Shown: positions 1 to 6,257 of the stretch, piece by piece
Layout of the letters: each line of letters starts with the position of its first letter
How positions within the stretch are numbered: position 1 is the stretch's first letter
NCBI GenBank assembly: GCA_030691585.1
Contig: JAUYEC010000034.1
Location: 1 to 7,036, forward strand
Reading direction: 5' to 3'
Origin: Candidatus Omnitrophota bacterium
GTDB lineage: Bacteria > Omnitrophota > Gorgyraeia > Gygaellales > Profunditerraquicolaceae
Length of the DNA stretch: 7,036 nt
Made by a program: the position numbers and the translations under genes
Notes under the pieces: generated by a model
Database searches by the model: none
Told to the model about the DNA's origin: nothing
What the model saw: the letters and a program-made list of their open reading frames with translations, nothing else

Positions 1-279
1 ATGTTCGTCGACGTCGAGATATCAAGTGATTTTGGAACGCATTTGGCGGTGCCGAAGGAAGCGGTCATGGATTCGGGCCTGCGCAAAATAGTTTTTATTT
101 CTTTCGGCGATGGGCGCTTGCAGCCTGTTGAAGTAAAAACAGGAGTTTCGAGCGATGAATATGTCCAGGTTTTAGAGGGGCTTAAAGAGGGTGATCTGGT
201 CGTTACCTCCGGAAATTTTCTCATAGATTCAGAAAGCAAGTTAAAGGCTGCCTTGGAGGGAGTTGGGCATTCGTATTAG
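1..279 (+). CDS. cusB: CusB-like RND efflux periplasmic adaptor, C-terminal fragment
   Basis: This is the last 92 residues of a membrane-fusion (HlyD/CusB family) adaptor that links an inner-membrane RND pump to an outer-membrane channel in the periplasm. The visible part matches the family's C-terminal beta-barrel and membrane-proximal domains: a strand ending in a VEI-type segment, then LAVPKEAVMDSG, then GDGRLQPVEVKTG, then the EGLKEGDLVVTSGNFLIDSESKL block, which is very typical of CusB homologues. The ATG at base 1 is almost certainly an internal methionine, because family members run to about 400 residues and the N-terminal hairpin and lipoyl domains are missing; the gene continues upstream of the window. 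The cusA gene follows after 84 bases, so the two are probably one operon. Family membership is seen in sequence. Copper/silver specificity is inferred from the neighbouring pump. Confidence 0.85.
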   Translation: MFVDVEISSDFGTHLAVPKEAVMDSGLRKIVFISFGDGRLQPVEVKTGVSSDEYVQVLEGLKEGDLVVTSGNFLIDSESKLKAALEGVGHSY

Positions 280-290
280 GAAACATATCA

Positions 291-321
291 TGTAGGGACA
301 GCACAATGTGCTGTCCCTACA
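291..321. repeat. Perfect 15+1+15 palindrome between cusB and cusA
   Basis: The arm TGTAGGGACAGCACA (291-305) is followed by a single A (306) and then its exact reverse complement (307-321). It would form a long hairpin in RNA or a cruciform in DNA. No T-run follows on either strand, so it is not a standard terminator. The perfect symmetry suggests a REP-like or miniature mobile palindrome rather than a protein-binding site, although it could also stabilise or separate the cusB and cusA parts of the message. Confidence 0.85.
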
Positions 322-363
322 AAAACAAATTATTATTTCGTAATGATGCAGTAGAGCTAAATT

Positions 364-3300
364 ATGAGAACATTTATCGAAAAAGTCATCGAGTTTTGCG
401 CCAAGAACAAGTTCATCGTTTTTGTCCTCGTGGCGATGGCCACTCTGGGTGGATATCTGTCCCTGCGCAATCTCCCGCTGGACGCTATTCCTGACCTTTC
501 GGATACTCAAGTCATCATCTATTCCCGCTGGGACCGCTCGCCCGATATCATGGAAGACCAGGTAACCTATCCTATCGTGACCTCTTTATTGGGCGCCCCT
601 AAAGTAAAAGCCATCAGAGGGTTTTCTGATTTTGGTTATTCTTATGTTTATGTTATCTTCCAGGATGGCACGGATATCTACTGGGCGCGTTCAAGGGTAT
701 TGGAATACCTTTCCAAGATAATCCCGCGGCTGCCTGAAGGCGTGCGCACGGAATTAGGCCCGGATGCCACCGGCGTGGGTTGGGTTTTTCAATATGCCCT
801 GGTAGATGAAAGCGGAAAAAATTCCCTGGCCGAGCTGCGCACGTTCCAGGATTGGTATTTGCGCTATCACCTGCAGAGTGTCCCGGGAGTCGCCGAGGTG
901 GCCCCCATCGGCGGATTTGTCCGGCAATATCAGGTGAATATCGAACCCAACAAATTGCTTGCTTATAATGTCCCGATTACCCAAATCGTCGAGGCCATAC
1001 GCAAAGGCAATAATGATGTGGGCGGCAGATTATTGGAATTCTCCGGAGCCGAATATATGGTGCGCGGCAGGGGCTATGCGCGCTCGGTCAAAGATATTGA
1101 AAATATTGTGGTGGGGGTGCAGAGTAAGACAGGCGCGTCCATATCGGTAAAAAATATCGGGAGTGTCGTTCTGGGCCCGGACATACGCAGGGGTGTTGCC
1201 GACCTCGACGGTAAGGGTGACGTGGTTGGCGGCATAGTGGTAATGCGCCACGGCGAGAGCGCCCTTCGCGTCATAGACAGGGTCAAGGAAAAGATAAAAG
1301 AAATCGAGCCAAGCCTGCCTGAAGGCGTCAAGATCGTTACTACATATGACCGCACCGAGCTGATCAATAAATCCATCGAAACTATCAATGAAGTATTGAT
1401 CGAAGATTTCCTGATAGTCGCGGCAATGATCATCTTTTTCTTAATGCATATACCTTCGGCGATGATGCCGATCATTATCCTTCCCATAGGCGCTCTGATC
1501 GCTTTTATTCCCATGCTGGGGATGGGCCTTACGGTAAATATCATGTCTATCATGGGCATAATCCTGGCGATAGGCGATATGGTGGACGTCGGGATAGTTT
1601 TGGTCGAGAACGTGCATACCAAGTTGAATGACCTCAATCTTGGTAAGATCAAGGGCGAGCGCAGCCAGATCATGATCGAGGCAATGAAAGAGGTCGGGCC
1701 GCCGATATTCTCATCGCTTATGGTAACTGTTATAGGTTTTATGCCTCTTTTTAGCCTTGTCGGCCAGGAGGGCCGCCTTTTCCGGCCCATGGCAGCTACT
1801 CAGATATTCACCGTATTCTTCGGCGCCGTGCTTTCAGTTACACTTGTGCCGGCTTTGATCATGATCTTTCTGGCCAAGGCCAAGCCCAGGAACTTAGAGG
1901 ACCATTTTGCCTCAAAGTATTTAATGCAGCGTCATCAGAGGATTCTTAGTTTTTCTTTCAGGCACCGTAAACTGGTTATGGGGCTCTTGCTTCTGGCTTT
2001 AGCTGTGACTGTGCCTGTGTTTTTGAAATTGGGCTCGGAATTCATGCCGCCTTTATATGAAGGAAGTATTCTTTATATGCCTACTACCTTGCCGGGTATC
2101 TCAGTTACCGAAACGCAGAAATTGTTGCAGACCCAGGATAGGATCTTAAAGAGTTTTCCGGAAGTCGAGCGCGTTTTTGGTAAAGCCGGCCGGGCTGAAA
2201 CATCTACGGACCCGGCGCCATTTTCGATGATGGAAACCACAGTGATCCTCAAATCCAGGGAGCACTGGCGAAAGGTGCCGATGTTCGGTAAAATTTTACC
2301 TTTTCTTAAAAGGCCCTTGGCCTTCGACGAATTAACCGGCGAAATGGACGCAAAGATGCAATTTCCCGGAGTTTCCAACGCCTGGACCATGCCTATAAAG
2401 GCGCGCATCGATATGTTAACCACAGGCGTGCGTACGCCCGTCGGGATAAAGATATTTGGCGGGGACTTAAAAGAGATTGAGAAGATCGGCGGGCATATTG
2501 AGATGGTTTTAAAGGATGTCCCGGGAACGCGCAGTATTTACGCCGAACGCACTGCCGGAGGATATTTTGTGGATTTTGACCTGAAGCGCGAGCAATTAGC
2601 CAGATATGGCATCAGTGTGGAAGAAGCGGAAATGGTAATAATGTCGGCGGTAGGCGGGGAAACCATCACTACTACCGTGGAAGGCAGGGAGCGTTATTCG
2701 GTCAATGTGCGTTACGCCAGAGAATTGCGCGATGATATTGATAAATTAAAACGGGTTTTAGTGCCTACGATGTCGGGAATACAGGTGCCGTTGGCCCAGA
2801 TTGCCGACATAAAACTGGCTTTAGGCCCGGCAATGATCAGGAATGAAAACGGCATGCTTTCCGGATATGTCTATGTGGATATGACAGGGCGCGATATCGG
2901 CGGGTACGTGCGCGATGCCAAAAAAGCCGTGCGTCAGAATGTGTTGCTTCCGGCGGGTTACTCGATCACCTGGAGCGGGCAATATGAATATATGGAGAGA
3001 GTAAAGCAGAGATTAGGGATCCTGATACCGGCTACGCTGTTGATCATTTTTCTTATTTACTACTTTAATTTTAAATCTATTGTTTCGACCTTATTTATTA
3101 TGCTGGCTATGCCTTTTACCGCGATAGGCGCTGTATGGAGCATTTGGCTGCTCCATTTCAATATGTCGATCGCGGTATATGCCGGGATGCTGGAGGTCAT
3201 CGGCATCGGGGCGGCACTTTGCGCCCTGATCACTACTTTTATCCATGAAGCCTGGGAAAAAGCTGTTGCAGACGGAAGACAAATAAATTCAATGGATGAG

Positions 3301-3555
3301 CTTTATAGCGTAGTCTCTGCGGGCGCAAGCCGGGCGCTTCGGCCGGCAATATTGACCTGTTCTGCCGATATATTAGGCCTTATGCCGGCAATGTTTGCTA
3401 CCGGGATAGGCGCTGAATTCTTAAAACGCTATACCGCGCCCATAATTTTTGGTTTATTCAGCGCGCTGGTCCTGGCGTTGGTTATCTTGCCTGTATTTTA
3501 TGTGATTTGGAGGGGGGATTTCGGGATTTTGCGCGAGAAACATAATTCGAGATGA
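364..3555 (+). CDS. cusA: CusA-like heavy-metal efflux RND transporter (Cu(I)/Ag(I) type)
   Basis: Proton-driven inner-membrane pump that takes Cu(I)/Ag(I) from periplasm or cytoplasm and delivers it to the outer-membrane channel. Its 1063 residues are full length for the HME-RND family. A first membrane helix lies near residues 15-32, followed by the family signature LPLDAIPDLSDTQV (37-50) and LGPDATGVGW (131-140). The membrane helix with AIGDMVDVGIVLVEN (402-416) carries D405, D408 and E415. Met572, Met622 and Met684 align with the three substrate methionines of E. coli CusA (M573, M623, M672), which favours monovalent metal over the Zn/Co/Cd CzcA type. The ATG at 364 gives the standard family N-terminus, but its ribosome binding site (AGAG at 353-356) is weak. 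The stop overlaps a possible ATG at 3552. The acidic and basic residues of the late membrane helices differ from E. coli CusA (see findings). Confidence 0.95.
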   Translation: MRTFIEKVIEFCAKNKFIVFVLVAMATLGGYLSLRNLPLDAIPDLSDTQVIIYSRWDRSPDIMEDQVTYPIVTSLLGAPKVKAIRGFSDFGYSYVYVIFQDGTDIYWARSRVLEYLSKIIPRLPEGVRTELGPDATGVGWVFQYALVDESGKNSLAELRTFQDWYLRYHLQSVPGVAEVAPIGGFVRQYQVNIEPNKLLAYNVPITQIVEAIRKGNNDVGGRLLEFSGAEYMVRGRGYARSVKDIENIVVGVQSKTGASISVKNIGSVVLGPDIRRGVADLDGKGDVVGGIVVMRHGESALRVIDRVKEKIKEIEPSLPEGVKIVTTYDRTELINKSIETINEVLIEDFLIVAAMIIFFLMHIPSAMMPIIILPIGALIAFIPMLGMGLTVNIMSIMGIILAIGDMVDVGIVLVENVHTKLNDLNLGKIKGERSQIMIEAMKEVGPPIFSSLMVTVIGFMPLFSLVGQEGRLFRPMAATQIFTVFFGAVLSVTLVPALIMIFLAKAKPRNLEDHFASKYLMQRHQRILSFSFRHRKLVMGLLLLALAVTVPVFLKLGSEFMPPLYEGSILYMPTTLPGISVTETQKLLQTQDRILKSFPEVERVFGKAGRAETSTDPAPFSMMETTVILKSREHWRKVPMFGKILPFLKRPLAFDELTGEMDAKMQFPGVSNAWTMPIKARIDMLTTGVRTPVGIKIFGGDLKEIEKIGGHIEMVLKDVPGTRSIYAERTAGGYFVDFDLKREQLARYGISVEEAEMVIMSAVGGETITTTVEGRERYSVNVRYARELRDDIDKLKRVLVPTMSGIQVPLAQIADIKLALGPAMIRNENGMLSGYVYVDMTGRDIGGYVRDAKKAVRQNVLLPAGYSITWSGQYEYMERVKQRLGILIPATLLIIFLIYYFNFKSIVSTLFIMLAMPFTAIGAVWSIWLLHFNMSIAVYAGMLEVIGIGAALCALITTFIHEAWEKAVADGRQINSMDELYSVVSAGASRALRPAILTCSADILGLMPAMFATGIGAEFLKRYTAPIIFGLFSALVLALVILPVFYVIWRGDFGILREKHNSR

Positions 3556-3587
3556 TAAGCCGAAGTTATTCTAACCGGGAGGATGAA

Positions 3588-3944
3588 ATGTCAAAGAGAA
3601 TATTGATGATCTTAGCGGTGATATCGTTGGTTTTAGGAATAAACAAGCTGTCTTTTGCCATGAGCTGCGGTGATCATAGCGGCGATCAGCAACTGGCGCA
3701 AGCTCATAGCGGACATGAACACGGCACGGCAGAAGCCGTCAAAGAGGCGGGGTCTCCAGCAGAAGCCATTAACGCCGGCAATAAGATTTGCCCGGTAAGC
3801 GGTGAGAAGATCGCGGAAGATCTGAAGACAACCTATGAATACGAGGGTAAGATCTATAATTTCTGCTGTCCCGCCTGCATTGAAGAATTCAAAAAGGATC
3901 CGGAGAAATACATTAAAAAAGTAGAAGAAGAATTAAAGGCTTAA
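3588..3944 (+). CDS. Secreted YHS/TRASH-domain metal-binding protein
   Basis: Small protein of 118 residues, likely exported to the periplasm, where it would bind copper or a similar soft metal beside the CusBA pump. It has a basic start (K3, R4), a hydrophobic core (about 5-17) and a likely signal-peptidase site after Ala24. A polar segment rich in histidine follows (H30, H40, H43, H45, plus Cys27). The C-terminal YHS domain spans about residues 64-109, with CPVSG at 68-72 and FCCPAC at 92-97, giving candidate ligands C68, C93, C94 and C97, and it ends in the usual FKKDPEKY. An upstream in-frame ATG at 3552 overlaps the cusA stop, but 3588 is preferred: GGGAGG at 3577-3582 sits 5 bases ahead of it, and the longer version would put 12 polar residues before the signal peptide. 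The location suggests a role like CusF, which is inference. Confidence 0.85.
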   Translation: MSKRILMILAVISLVLGINKLSFAMSCGDHSGDQQLAQAHSGHEHGTAEAVKEAGSPAEAINAGNKICPVSGEKIAEDLKTTYEYEGKIYNFCCPACIEEFKKDPEKYIKKVEEELKA

Positions 3945-4041
3945 GACAGGAAGTTAATAGCGATAGAAGGGGAGTATAGACGCAAGCGTACCGAGAAGTT
4001 AGCGTGAGGGTTGAGGCAGAGGTGAGAGATTAAAGGTAAGA

Positions 4042-5040
4042 ATGAAAGCGATAGTTTTACTTTCAGGAGGGCTGGACAGCATTTTGGCCGCAAGGCTGAT
4101 CAAAGGCCAAGGCATAGAAATTGAAGCGGTGAATTTCCTGACCGTATTCTGTAATTGCACTTCGCGGGGCAAGACATGTCTTGCCAGCACCGCCGCCGCT
4201 GCCTCTCTGGGGATCAGCCTCAAGGTATTTGAAGTAACAGAAGAGTATATAAGCATCGTTAAAGCGCCAAAGCACGGATATGGAAGGGGCCTTAACCCGT
4301 GCCTTGACTGCAGGATATTCATCTTCAAAAAAGCGGGTGAGTATATGAGGCAGTCCGGCGCTTCTTTTATTGTGACCGGAGAGGTCCTTGGCGAGCGGCC
4401 AATGTCGCAGCGAAGGGATGCTATGCGTATTATAGAGGAGGAAAGCGGCCTCAAGGGCTTTATTGTCCGGCCGCTATGCGCGAAGCTGATGGAGCCGAGC
4501 ATTCCGGAAAAAGATGGGCTGGTTGACCGGGAAAAATTGCTCAACATTCAAGGCCGCTGCCGGAAGCCTCAGATCCAGCTGGCCAGGGAGTTTGATATTC
4601 ATAACTATCCCTGTCCGGCAGGGGGATGTCTCTTAACGGATAAAGGATTCGCCGCCAGGATGCGGGATTTGATGAAGCATAGTCCGGATTTTTCGGTGCG
4701 CGATGTCAAGTTCCTCAAGATCGGCAGGCATTTTCGCCTCGGCTCGGGCGCTAAATTAATCGTAGGAAGAGACGAGGGGGAGAACGCTAAACTGTCGGCG
4801 CTTGCCGAAGAAGAGGACTTCTGTATCAGGCCCGTCGGTATCCCCGGCTCCACGGGAATAGGCAGAGGGTTTTTTAACGATGATCAGCTAAATCTTGCCG
4901 CGCGAATACTTGCCCGATATAGCGATATTCCTTCCGGCCGGTATCTCGAGGTTGAATACCGCAAGATGACAGAAGAGAATGAGAGCCGTATCATGGCCAT
5001 GGCAGTCAAGGAGGAAGACCTTGCTGCCTTAAGGATATAG
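4042..5040 (+). CDS. PP-loop ATPase with ThiI/MnmA-like domain and NFACT-R-like C-terminus
   Basis: Probable cytoplasmic enzyme that adenylates RNA and transfers sulfur; the substrate is not known. The PP-loop SGGLDS lies at residues 8-13. Cysteines C37, C39 and C46 follow the first core strand, then NPCLDC (86-91, C87 and C90), then a ThiI-like TGEVLGERPMSQ (112-123), C173, and CPAGGC (191-196). The C-terminal third has KLIVGRDEGENAKL (238-251) and IPGSTGIGRG (267-276), which resemble the NFACT-R/DUF814 RNA-binding fold. At 332 residues it lacks the THUMP and rhodanese domains of true ThiI. Relatives are often labelled tRNA thiouridylase or tRNA-methyltransferase, but I cannot assign the target base. 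The ATG at 4042 has AAAGG at 4032-4036 ahead of it. It lies 97 bases after the YHS gene with no clear terminator between, so read-through is possible. No functional link to copper or biotin is evident. Confidence 0.8.
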   Translation: MKAIVLLSGGLDSILAARLIKGQGIEIEAVNFLTVFCNCTSRGKTCLASTAAAASLGISLKVFEVTEEYISIVKAPKHGYGRGLNPCLDCRIFIFKKAGEYMRQSGASFIVTGEVLGERPMSQRRDAMRIIEEESGLKGFIVRPLCAKLMEPSIPEKDGLVDREKLLNIQGRCRKPQIQLAREFDIHNYPCPAGGCLLTDKGFAARMRDLMKHSPDFSVRDVKFLKIGRHFRLGSGAKLIVGRDEGENAKLSALAEEEDFCIRPVGIPGSTGIGRGFFNDDQLNLAARILARYSDIPSGRYLEVEYRKMTEENESRIMAMAVKEEDLAALRI

Positions 5041-5126
5041 GCCGTTTTCCCGCCGGAACAAACCCCGCGATTAGCTGCTTCCCTGCCGTAAGCGAAAAAT
5101 TAATTTTGCCCGCGTTCTTATATTTA

Positions 5127-5160
5127 TGGTGTAGGAAAGTATAAAACACTTTCCTAACCA
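5127..5160. repeat. Decayed palindrome in the intergenic region
   Basis: TGGT (5127-5130) pairs with ACCA (5157-5160), and TAGGAAAGT (5132-5140) pairs with ACTTTCCTA (5148-5156). G5131 is bulged, A5141/C5147 is a single mismatch, and T5142-A5146 closes an AAA loop. It looks like an originally perfect palindrome that has lost one base and mutated another. There is no T-run on either side, so it is not a terminator. It is probably a REP-like element. Confidence 0.6.
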
Positions 5161-5162
5161 CT

Positions 5163-5203
5163 GAAAATCGCATTGAAGTTATCGCGAAGCGATTTTCTTG
5201 TTG
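5163..5203 (+). terminator. Terminator-like hairpin after the PP-loop gene
   Basis: GAAAATCGC (5163-5171) and GCGATTTTC (5189-5197) form a perfect 9-base-pair stem with a 17-base loop. Inside the loop ATCGC (5181-5185) can instead pair with GCGAT (5189-5193) around GAA, followed directly by TTTCTTGTTG. Either form ends in a T-rich tail, as expected for a weak rho-independent terminator of the upstream gene. The two stems compete for the same 3' arm. The short stem and impure T-run keep this tentative. Confidence 0.4.
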
Positions 5204-5227
5204 TAAATGTTAACCTCTTATTATAAA
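5198..5227 (+). promoter_or_regulatory. Candidate sigma-70-type promoter for bioBF
   Basis: TTGTTG (5198-5203) and TATAAA (5222-5227) are separated by 18 bases, in an AT-rich stretch after the terminator-like hairpin. Transcription would begin near 5234, just upstream of the structured leader. An alternative pair, TTGACT (5232-5237) and TATCAT (5253-5258), has a short 15-base spacer and is less likely. Confidence 0.35.
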
Positions 5228-5238
5228 ATAGTTGACTA
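5207..5238. promoter_or_regulatory. Candidate BirA biotin-repressor operator
   Basis: ATGTTAACC (5207-5215), 14 bases, then AGTTGACTA (5230-5238). The known BirA operator is close to WTGTWAACC, 14-16 bases, GGTTWACAW. The left half fits fully; the right half keeps the GTT-AC core (six of nine positions). The two halves straddle the candidate -10 element, as expected for a repressor site, and the next gene is bioB. No birA gene is in the window. Confidence 0.4.
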
Positions 5239-5240
5239 TA

Positions 5241-5334
5241 GACACCCGGCCGTATCATGCACCCGGCGCTTATTTGAATTGCGCCGGTGTCCCCTGACGG
5301 GGGAATCGGCCGGTGTGCTCTTGTAGGCAAGGAG
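5241..5334 (+). promoter_or_regulatory. Structured bioB leader, riboswitch-like, with a hairpin covering the ribosome binding site
   Basis: The leader holds two copies of CACCCGGC (5243-5250, 5260-5267) and two of GCCGGTGT (5283-5290, 5309-5316). Nested pairing gives an outer stem (5242-5252 with 5307-5316, one bulged C), an inner stem (5263-5269 with 5281-5287, extendable), and a short CCCC/GGGG hairpin (5291-5302), making a three-way junction. Next, CTCTTG (5318-5323) can pair with CAAGGAG (5328-5334, one bulged G) around a TAGG loop, hiding the AAGGAG ribosome binding site of bioB. I recognise no known riboswitch class. The structures are seen by base pairing; a regulatory role is inference. 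Confidence 0.5.
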
Positions 5335-5339
5335 TTTGA

Positions 5340-6257
5340 ATGGATAGAAAAGGCGCGCGCGCACTTTTGGAAAAGCCCTTAGCGCAGCTATTGGCTTTGG
5401 CTGACAAAACCCGCAAAGAATGTGTTGGGGATAAGTTTGAGCTCTGCAGCATAATGAACGCGAAATCAGGCCTCTGTGCCCAAGATTGTAAATTCTGCGC
5501 TCAATCTTGCCGCTACAAGACAGGCATAAACACCTACCCCCTAAAGAGTATTGACGAGATGCTCGCGGCAGCTTCCAAGGCAAAAGAGACAGGAGCGGAA
5601 AGATTCGATATAGTAACCAGCGGAAACAGGCTATCAGGCGATGAATTAAAAAGGATAGCGGATGCCATATCTCTTATAAGAGGCCGAGTCCGCATAAACA
5701 TCTGCGCCTCCCTGGGCAAACTAAGCGAAGAAGAATTGCTTCTTCTTAAGAAAGCAGGCCTTGGGCGCTACCACCATAATATTGAGACTTCACCGAGGTA
5801 TTTTTCCACAATAACCACTACCCACGTTTTTAAGGACAGGCTTGATACTATAAGAGCAGCAAAAGCGGTTGGCCTGGAGGTTTGTAGCGGCGGGATCATC
5901 GGACTAGGAGAATCGTGGAGCGACAGAATAGAGATGGCTTTTACGCTAAGAGATCTGGACGTTACATCAGTACCGATAAATATCCTCGTTCCGATAAAAG
6001 GAACGCCTTTAGATATGACGCCTCGCCTGGCGGCTATAGACGCGGTCAAAACTATAGCGCTCTTCAGGATAATATTGCGGGATAAAATAATAAAGGTGGC
6101 CGCAGGGAGAGAATCCGTCTTAAAAGATTTCCAGGCAATGGCCTTCATGGCCGGCGCGAACGGAATGCTGATAGGCGGTTATCTTACCATAAAGGGCCGT
6201 TCTGTAGATGAGGATCGATTGTTTGTTGAAGAGGTAGGGAAGGCATGGAAGGCATAG
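5340..6257 (+). CDS. bioB: Biotin synthase BioB, anaerobe-type auxiliary-cluster variant
   Basis: Radical SAM enzyme that inserts sulfur into dethiobiotin in the last step of biotin synthesis, in the cytoplasm. Its 305 residues are slightly shorter than E. coli BioB. The radical SAM cluster motif is C46-x3-C50-x2-C53, followed by RYKTG (58-62). Of the E. coli [2Fe-2S] ligands (C97, C128, C188, R260), equivalents C122, C182 and R257 are present, but the C97 position is Asp90 (ERFDIVTSG). Extra cysteines C28, C36 and C57 flank the radical SAM motif; clostridial BioBs have a similar C-x7-C before it. This fits the class reported in obligate anaerobes that uses a 4Fe-5S auxiliary cluster, which is inference here. 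The ATG at 5340 has a strong AAGGAG at 5329-5334. Its end overlaps bioF by 13 bases, so the two are probably translationally coupled. Confidence 0.95.
   Translation: MDRKGARALLEKPLAQLLALADKTRKECVGDKFELCSIMNAKSGLCAQDCKFCAQSCRYKTGINTYPLKSIDEMLAAASKAKETGAERFDIVTSGNRLSGDELKRIADAISLIRGRVRINICASLGKLSEEELLLLKKAGLGRYHHNIETSPRYFSTITTTHVFKDRLDTIRAAKAVGLEVCSGGIIGLGESWSDRIEMAFTLRDLDVTSVPINILVPIKGTPLDMTPRLAAIDAVKTIALFRIILRDKIIKVAAGRESVLKDFQAMAFMAGANGMLIGGYLTIKGRSVDEDRLFVEEVGKAWKA

Noticed and set aside
1..3. ATG at the first base as a true gene start
   Set aside because: The family sequence before this point (lipoyl and hairpin domains) is missing, so the gene runs in from upstream.
291..321. Palindrome read as a rho-independent terminator of cusB
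   Set aside because: Neither strand has a T-run after the stem, and a terminator there would cut off cusA from its adaptor gene.
306..494. Small + strand open frame starting in the palindrome and running into cusA
   Set aside because: It overlaps the conserved cusA start in another frame, has no good ribosome binding site and no family resemblance.
1074..1790. 238-codon open frame on the minus strand inside cusA
   Set aside because: It is antisense to a strongly conserved pump gene and has no recognisable domain; it reflects codon bias of cusA.
3552..3587. Earlier start of the YHS protein overlapping the cusA stop
   Set aside because: It adds 12 polar residues ahead of a good signal peptide, while a GGGAGG ribosome binding site fits the ATG at 3588.
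3945..4041. Gap between the YHS and PP-loop genes examined for a terminator, promoter or repeat
   Set aside because: Only the short palindrome ACGCAAGCGT and two AGCGT copies 16 bases apart were seen; no stem with a T-run and no convincing -35/-10 pair.
5236..5583. Minus-strand open frames over the bioB leader and start
   Set aside because: They are antisense to bioB and to the structured leader, with no domain similarity.
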